In this document: piece after piece, positions 31,516 through 34,647 of the stretch
Position numbering within the stretch: position 1 is the first letter of the stretch
Layout of the letters: every line of letters begins with the position of its first letter
NCBI GenBank assembly: GCA_036276695.1
Contig: DASUOI010000019.1
Span: 1 to 34,647 of the forward strand
Source of the DNA: JANWLD01 sp036276695
GTDB lineage: Bacteria; Patescibacteriota; Saccharimonadia; Saccharimonadales; 2-12-FULL-41-12
Length of the DNA: 34,647 nucleotides
Direction of reading: 5' to 3'
Notes under the pieces: generated by a model
Databases searched by the model: none
The model's input: only the letters and a program-made list of their open reading frames with translations
What the model was told of the DNA's origin: nothing
Position numbers and translations under genes: made by a program

Positions 31516-34500
31516 ATGGAAAAAAAGCTCGCCGAATTGGCGATGAAAGCAAGTCAGGCTGTACATGTTCTTCCTCTTGATGAACGTGGTGATATAGCTG
31601 CGTCTGATTTTTCCCAAGGTCCTTCGCTTGAATACGTTGACGAATCTTCGCTAGATCGCCCCGCGACAGTTCAGCAGTCGCCAAATAGCCCTTATGCAGT
31701 AAATACCACAGGAAATTTAGAATCCGATCCGTTTCTAGCAAAGAAAAACTCCAGAGTCAGAATATTTAGAGCTCTAGCTATAGGGCTATCGATGTTGTTT
31801 GTACTTGCACTAATCATGTGGTTGCGCTCCTACTACGCCAGTCAAGAATCTATTACCCCGGCGTATCAAACCACCAGTACACCTCTGGAAGATTTGTCCC
31901 AGTTAGACAGCGACACTCTGGCAAATGCCAGCCGTTTGGATATCAATGGCCAGCTTAGGGTTAATAACTCAGCAATATTATTGCCTACTGAACCGCCATC
32001 TAGTCCGGTCATTGGCCAGCTTTACTTTGACCAGACCGCCAATCAAGTCGCCTACTATAACGGCGCGGAATTTATTTTCTTGGACTCTGCCGAAGAGGGA
32101 GTTATCGGGGCTGATGGACAAGCTGGTGCGGTAGGTGCCACAGGGGCTGTTGGTCCGGCTGGCCAGGACGGTTCAGACGGAGCTACTGGTGCGACTGGAC
32201 CTCAAGGCCCTGAGGGACCAAGTAGTTCTGCCACTTGCCCGAACGGCGACTGCTTGAGCCTGCAAGTAGCCTCACCCGGTGTAGTGGAGACGGGTAACAT
32301 AAACATCTCTGGTATTGCTATAGCATCCAGTTTTCAGGGAAGCGGCCAGCTCTTAACCAGTTTGAACGGGTCAAATATATCATCCGGCACTATCAGTAAC
32401 GAGTATCTAATCAATAATGGAGAGCTTTCAATCAACACAGTTAGTGGCTTGGCCGGTGGAGGCAGCGTAGCACTTGGAGCGAGCCTTAATATTGGTTTGG
32501 CTGATACGACTGTCAGTGCGGGGACTTATGGTTCGTCAACTCAAATTGCCCAATTTACCGTAGACGCCCAAGGTCGAATAACTTCTGCCACAAACTTGTC
32601 TGTAACCGGACTAGATAGTTGCTCAGAGTGCGTAGCTCTGCAAGCAGGAACTCCGGGTACACCTCAAACCGGCCATTTGAATATAACCGGAACTGCTATT
32701 GCCGGCTTCTTCTCTGGAAACGGTGCAAGCCTTACCGATCTTAACGGTTCGGCAGTTTCTACGGGGACTGTAGCTAATGCCCGCCTTATCAACTCCGGGT
32801 CATTAACCGTTACAGCGGGTACCGGTCTAAGCGGAGGCGGAAACGTATCTCTCGGGGGTAGTACTACTATAGATCTGGCAGATACCGGAGTTATAGACGG
32901 CAGTTACGGATCAGCTTCTGAAACCATGACTATTGCTGTTGATGCTCAAGGAAGGATCACCAGTGCATCCTCAACTAATATATCGATTGCCGGCACCCAG
33001 ATTACCAGCGGAATTATTGATGATTCCCGACTTTCTTCCAATGTTTCTCTACTAGGAGGCAGCATCCAAGACGGAGAAGTAGATGACGATTTGACTATCG
33101 GAGCCTCAGGTTCCGTGGATGATGGCGCGCTATCATCAAATGTAGCTCTATATGACCGGCTTGTGTCAAACTTTGCAGGCACTCTGCAACAGGGAGGCGA
33201 TGATGTTTGTACTATAGCAGGCAACTGCGCCGGTGTAGGCGGAGTAGGGGATATCACCGGTGCGGGCAGTGCCGGACGGCTGGCTATCTTTGATGCCGCA
33301 AAAAATATAGTTGATTCCTGGTTATTGCAAAATGGCTCTACTCTTGAGCTGGACGATACTCGAAATCTCACGTTACTGGGAGGCAACCTGACACTGGATA
33401 GCGGTAATCTGGATGTTACAGGTACAGGAAGTATAAGCGGTGCCCTTACTCTTGGTACTCAGGCTTCAACTTTAGCTCATGCAGTAAGAGCTGACCGGGT
33501 TCTTACTGCGGGGGTAGGTTTAACTGGCGGAGGGGATCTTACGCTAAACCGTACCCTGAACATCGGCGCCGGTAACGGCATCACTGTCAATGCCGACGAC
33601 ATAACCCTCGCCCTCCAAGCCAACAAAGGCCTGGAAGTCGACGGCAACGGACTGTCGCTCATAGACTGTTCTAACGGAGAAGTTTTGAAATATAATGGCT
33701 CCAACCAATGGGCTTGTGCATCGGACGCCGGAGCTTCCGGCACCGGAGACGACATTGAAGTCAACAGCGTAGCTCTAAATGGAGCTAATTTTCTAGATTC
33801 AAATGCATCTGCAACGGCAGCAACTATTACTTGGACTGTTAATCCGGTTAATCCGGATGAAATCACGCTTACTATAGGGGCAGCAACCGACACTGACGCG
33901 GGTATAGTAACGGCAAATTCTCAGATTTTTGGCGGGACAAAAACATTTAACGGACAAATTACAGCTAACGCAGGAATAGATAATAATAACGCAGGACTCA
34001 CCAATGCTGGCGCTATAAGCGGGGCTACAACTTATACCGGCTCAGGGCTATTCACTAATACTGGCGGTGCGACAATAAACGGTGGTAATACCTCTATTTC
34101 CGGTGGAACAATTAATCTTAATATTCTTGGGTCTAATGCTACTAATATTGCCAACGGGGCAGCTACTGGTGATGTATCAGTCGGTAACTCCACGGGTAAC
34201 TTAACACTTACAGGCAGTAACACATCAAGTCTAGTGCTGGGAGGAATTACTCTTAGCGCAACCGAGCTGAACCGTCTTGACGGCAAAGACGCCGCTTTGG
34301 TGGACGTTAATGACGCAGTGAATACAGCGATCGTAGGTACAGGTGCGCTTGATTTCGGGTCAATCACTTCCGGATTCGGCGCAATCGATACCGGGGCGGA
34401 TGACATTACAACCACAGGTACCGTTGAAGCCGGGACATTGGCTGTCGGCTCGGAGAGTTTCACTGACTTGACAGGAGACGGGTTACAAAATTCTACCAAC

Positions 34501-34647
34501 GTCCTGACCCTCGCCCTCCAAGCCAACAAAGGCCTGGAAGTCGACGGCAACGGACTGTCGCTCATAGACTGCTCCAGCGGAGAGATACTTAAGTACAACG
34601 GCTCCAACCAATGGGCTTGCGGGGCTGACGCTGGCAGCGGTGGTCTT
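31516..34647 (+). CDS. Giant membrane-anchored surface fibre protein, N-terminal 1044 codons (3' end outside window)
   Basis: The frame is open from ATG 31516 to the window end without a stop. A cytosolic N-terminus of about 80 residues is followed by one membrane span (about 84-103, ALAIGLSMLFVLALIMWL), so the rest is outside. Residues about 170-190 contain a LYFD...VAYYNGAEF motif resembling the YYD...FxxG repeats of the first giant protein. A collagen-like run of 13 uninterrupted Gly-X-Y triplets (198-236) follows. Then come two 126-residue repeats with cysteine pairs and beta-rich repeats typical of phage tail fibres (LTGGGDLTLNRTL, LSATELNRLDGKDAA). It has no SD; the leader is G-free and A/C-rich. 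A role as a trimeric adhesin or host-attachment fibre is inference. Confidence 0.85.
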   Translation, partial: MEKKLAELAMKASQAVHVLPLDERGDIAASDFSQGPSLEYVDESSLDRPATVQQSPNSPYAVNTTGNLESDPFLAKKNSRVRIFRALAIGLSMLFVLALIMWLRSYYASQESITPAYQTTSTPLEDLSQLDSDTLANASRLDINGQLRVNNSAILLPTEPPSSPVIGQLYFDQTANQVAYYNGAEFIFLDSAEEGVIGADGQAGAVGATGAVGPAGQDGSDGATGATGPQGPEGPSSSATCPNGDCLSLQVASPGVVETGNINISGIAIASSFQGSGQLLTSLNGSNISSGTISNEYLINNGELSINTVSGLAGGGSVALGASLNIGLADTTVSAGTYGSSTQIAQFTVDAQGRITSATNLSVTGLDSCSECVALQAGTPGTPQTGHLNITGTAIAGFFSGNGASLTDLNGSAVSTGTVANARLINSGSLTVTAGTGLSGGGNVSLGGSTTIDLADTGVIDGSYGSASETMTIAVDAQGRITSASSTNISIAGTQITSGIIDDSRLSSNVSLLGGSIQDGEVDDDLTIGASGSVDDGALSSNVALYDRLVSNFAGTLQQGGDDVCTIAGNCAGVGGVGDITGAGSAGRLAIFDAAKNIVDSWLLQNGSTLELDDTRNLTLLGGNLTLDSGNLDVTGTGSISGALTLGTQASTLAHAVRADRVLTAGVGLTGGGDLTLNRTLNIGAGNGITVNADDITLALQANKGLEVDGNGLSLIDCSNGEVLKYNGSNQWACASDAGASGTGDDIEVNSVALNGANFLDSNASATAATITWTVNPVNPDEITLTIGAATDTDAGIVTANSQIFGGTKTFNGQITANAGIDNNNAGLTNAGAISGATTYTGSGLFTNTGGATINGGNTSISGGTINLNILGSNATNIANGAATGDVSVGNSTGNLTLTGSNTSSLVLGGITLSATELNRLDGKDAALVDVNDAVNTAIVGTGALDFGSITSGFGAIDTGADDITTTGTVEAGTLAVGSESFTDLTGDGLQNSTNVLTLALQANKGLEVDGNGLSLIDCSSGEILKYNGSNQWACGADAGSGGL
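32107..32223 (+). repeat. Collagen-like Gly-X-Y coding repeat
   Basis: Thirteen consecutive Gly-X-Y triplets (for example GAT, GPA, GQD, GPQ, GPE) in the second giant surface protein. Such bacterial stretches form triple helices and imply a trimer. Confidence 0.9.
32251..33006 (+). repeat. Two tandem 378-bp (126-residue) protein repeats
   Basis: Copy 1 (32251-32628) and copy 2 (32629-33006) align from a Cys (CLSLQ / CVALQ) through LNGS, LINxG, GLxGGG and VDAQGRITSA with no length change. The copies are diverged at DNA level, so the duplication is old. Confidence 0.85.
33604..33668 (+). repeat. 65-bp exact repeat, copy 1
   Basis: Identical to 34507-34571 over 65 nt and in the same frame, encoding TLALQANKGLEVDGNG... 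The unit prefers C- or G-ending codons (GCC, CTC, AAC, GGC, GTC, GAC) unlike its flanks. A second shorter match (GGCTCCAACCAATGGGCTTG) follows each copy. Confidence 0.9.
34507..34571 (+). repeat. 65-bp exact repeat, copy 2
   Basis: Second copy, 903 bp (301 codons) after the first, in frame. The surrounding residues (SNGEVLKYNG versus SSGEILKYNG) are also similar but with diverged codons, so only the 65-bp core is identical. Confidence 0.9.

Noticed and set aside
32946..34607. Minus-strand ORFs of 138-191 codons opposite the second giant surface gene
   Set aside because: They overlap an uninterrupted plus-strand frame with clear repeats; their Pro/Ser/Val-rich composition is that of antisense shadows.
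1..34647. UGA recoding as in SR1/Gracilibacteria
   Set aside because: TGA ends several complete genes (adk overlap, parB, the giant surface gene) at the expected family length.
1..34647. CRISPR arrays, insertion sequences, prophage, tRNA or rRNA genes
   Set aside because: No direct-repeat/spacer array, transposase, integrase, cloverleaf or rRNA sequence was recognised. The tail-fibre-like repeats stand alone, without phage structural genes.

Overview
The window looks like a chromosomal segment of a small-genome bacterium of the Patescibacteria/CPR type, most likely Saccharibacteria-like. This is inference from gene content and style, since no rRNA is present. The clues are compact genes, a short adenylate kinase, a B12-dependent ribonucleotide reductase with NrdR, large low-complexity surface proteins, many promoters whose -10 box lies 6-7 nt before the start codon, and moderate GC. 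TGA is used as a stop (for example parB and adk), so the code is the ordinary one and not the UGA-glycine code of SR1/Gracilibacteria.

Layout. 1-3.4 kb: the 3' part of a very acidic tail-anchored protein, an acidic membrane protein with a coiled coil and a Lys-rich tail, and a small conserved hypothetical protein. 3.4-6.8 kb (minus strand): priA, def, fmt. 6.8-9.2 kb: a winged-helix regulator with its own palindromic operator candidate, rpsU, then yqeY-adk-map. With fmt, def and map the window carries the initiator formylation, deformylation and Met-removal pathway. 9.3-12 kb: ftsA and ftsZ, each with its own promoter. 12-15.6 kb: nrdR, preceded by two NrdR-box-like sites that bracket its promoter, and class II nrdJ. 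15.8-19.6 kb: a thioredoxin-fold protein, a leader with a textbook T-box antisequestrator, ileS, and rplU. 19.8-24.4 kb: a 1447-residue secreted modular protein and very small ORFs. 24.6-26.9 kb: parA-parB converging on lepB. 27-31.4 kb: an LCP-family cell-wall enzyme, a polytopic membrane protein, an HtrA protease, and prmC on the minus strand. 31.5 kb to the end: the first 1044 codons of a second giant surface protein, membrane-anchored, with a collagen-like stretch and tail-fibre-like repeats.

The most notable observations are these. (1) A T-box riboswitch before ileS has the exact 7-nt bulge expected to pair with the tRNA acceptor end, and an anti-SD sequence able to pair with the ileS Shine-Dalgarno, which implies translational control. 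(2) A perfect 44-bp palindrome with no spacer lies inside the prmC coding sequence. (3) The divergent promoters of prmC and the giant surface gene share one -35 box. (4) The two giant surface genes share G-free A/C-rich leaders with common 11-12-mers and no Shine-Dalgarno. (5) A 65-bp exact repeat with distinct codon choice recurs 903 bp apart in the second surface gene.
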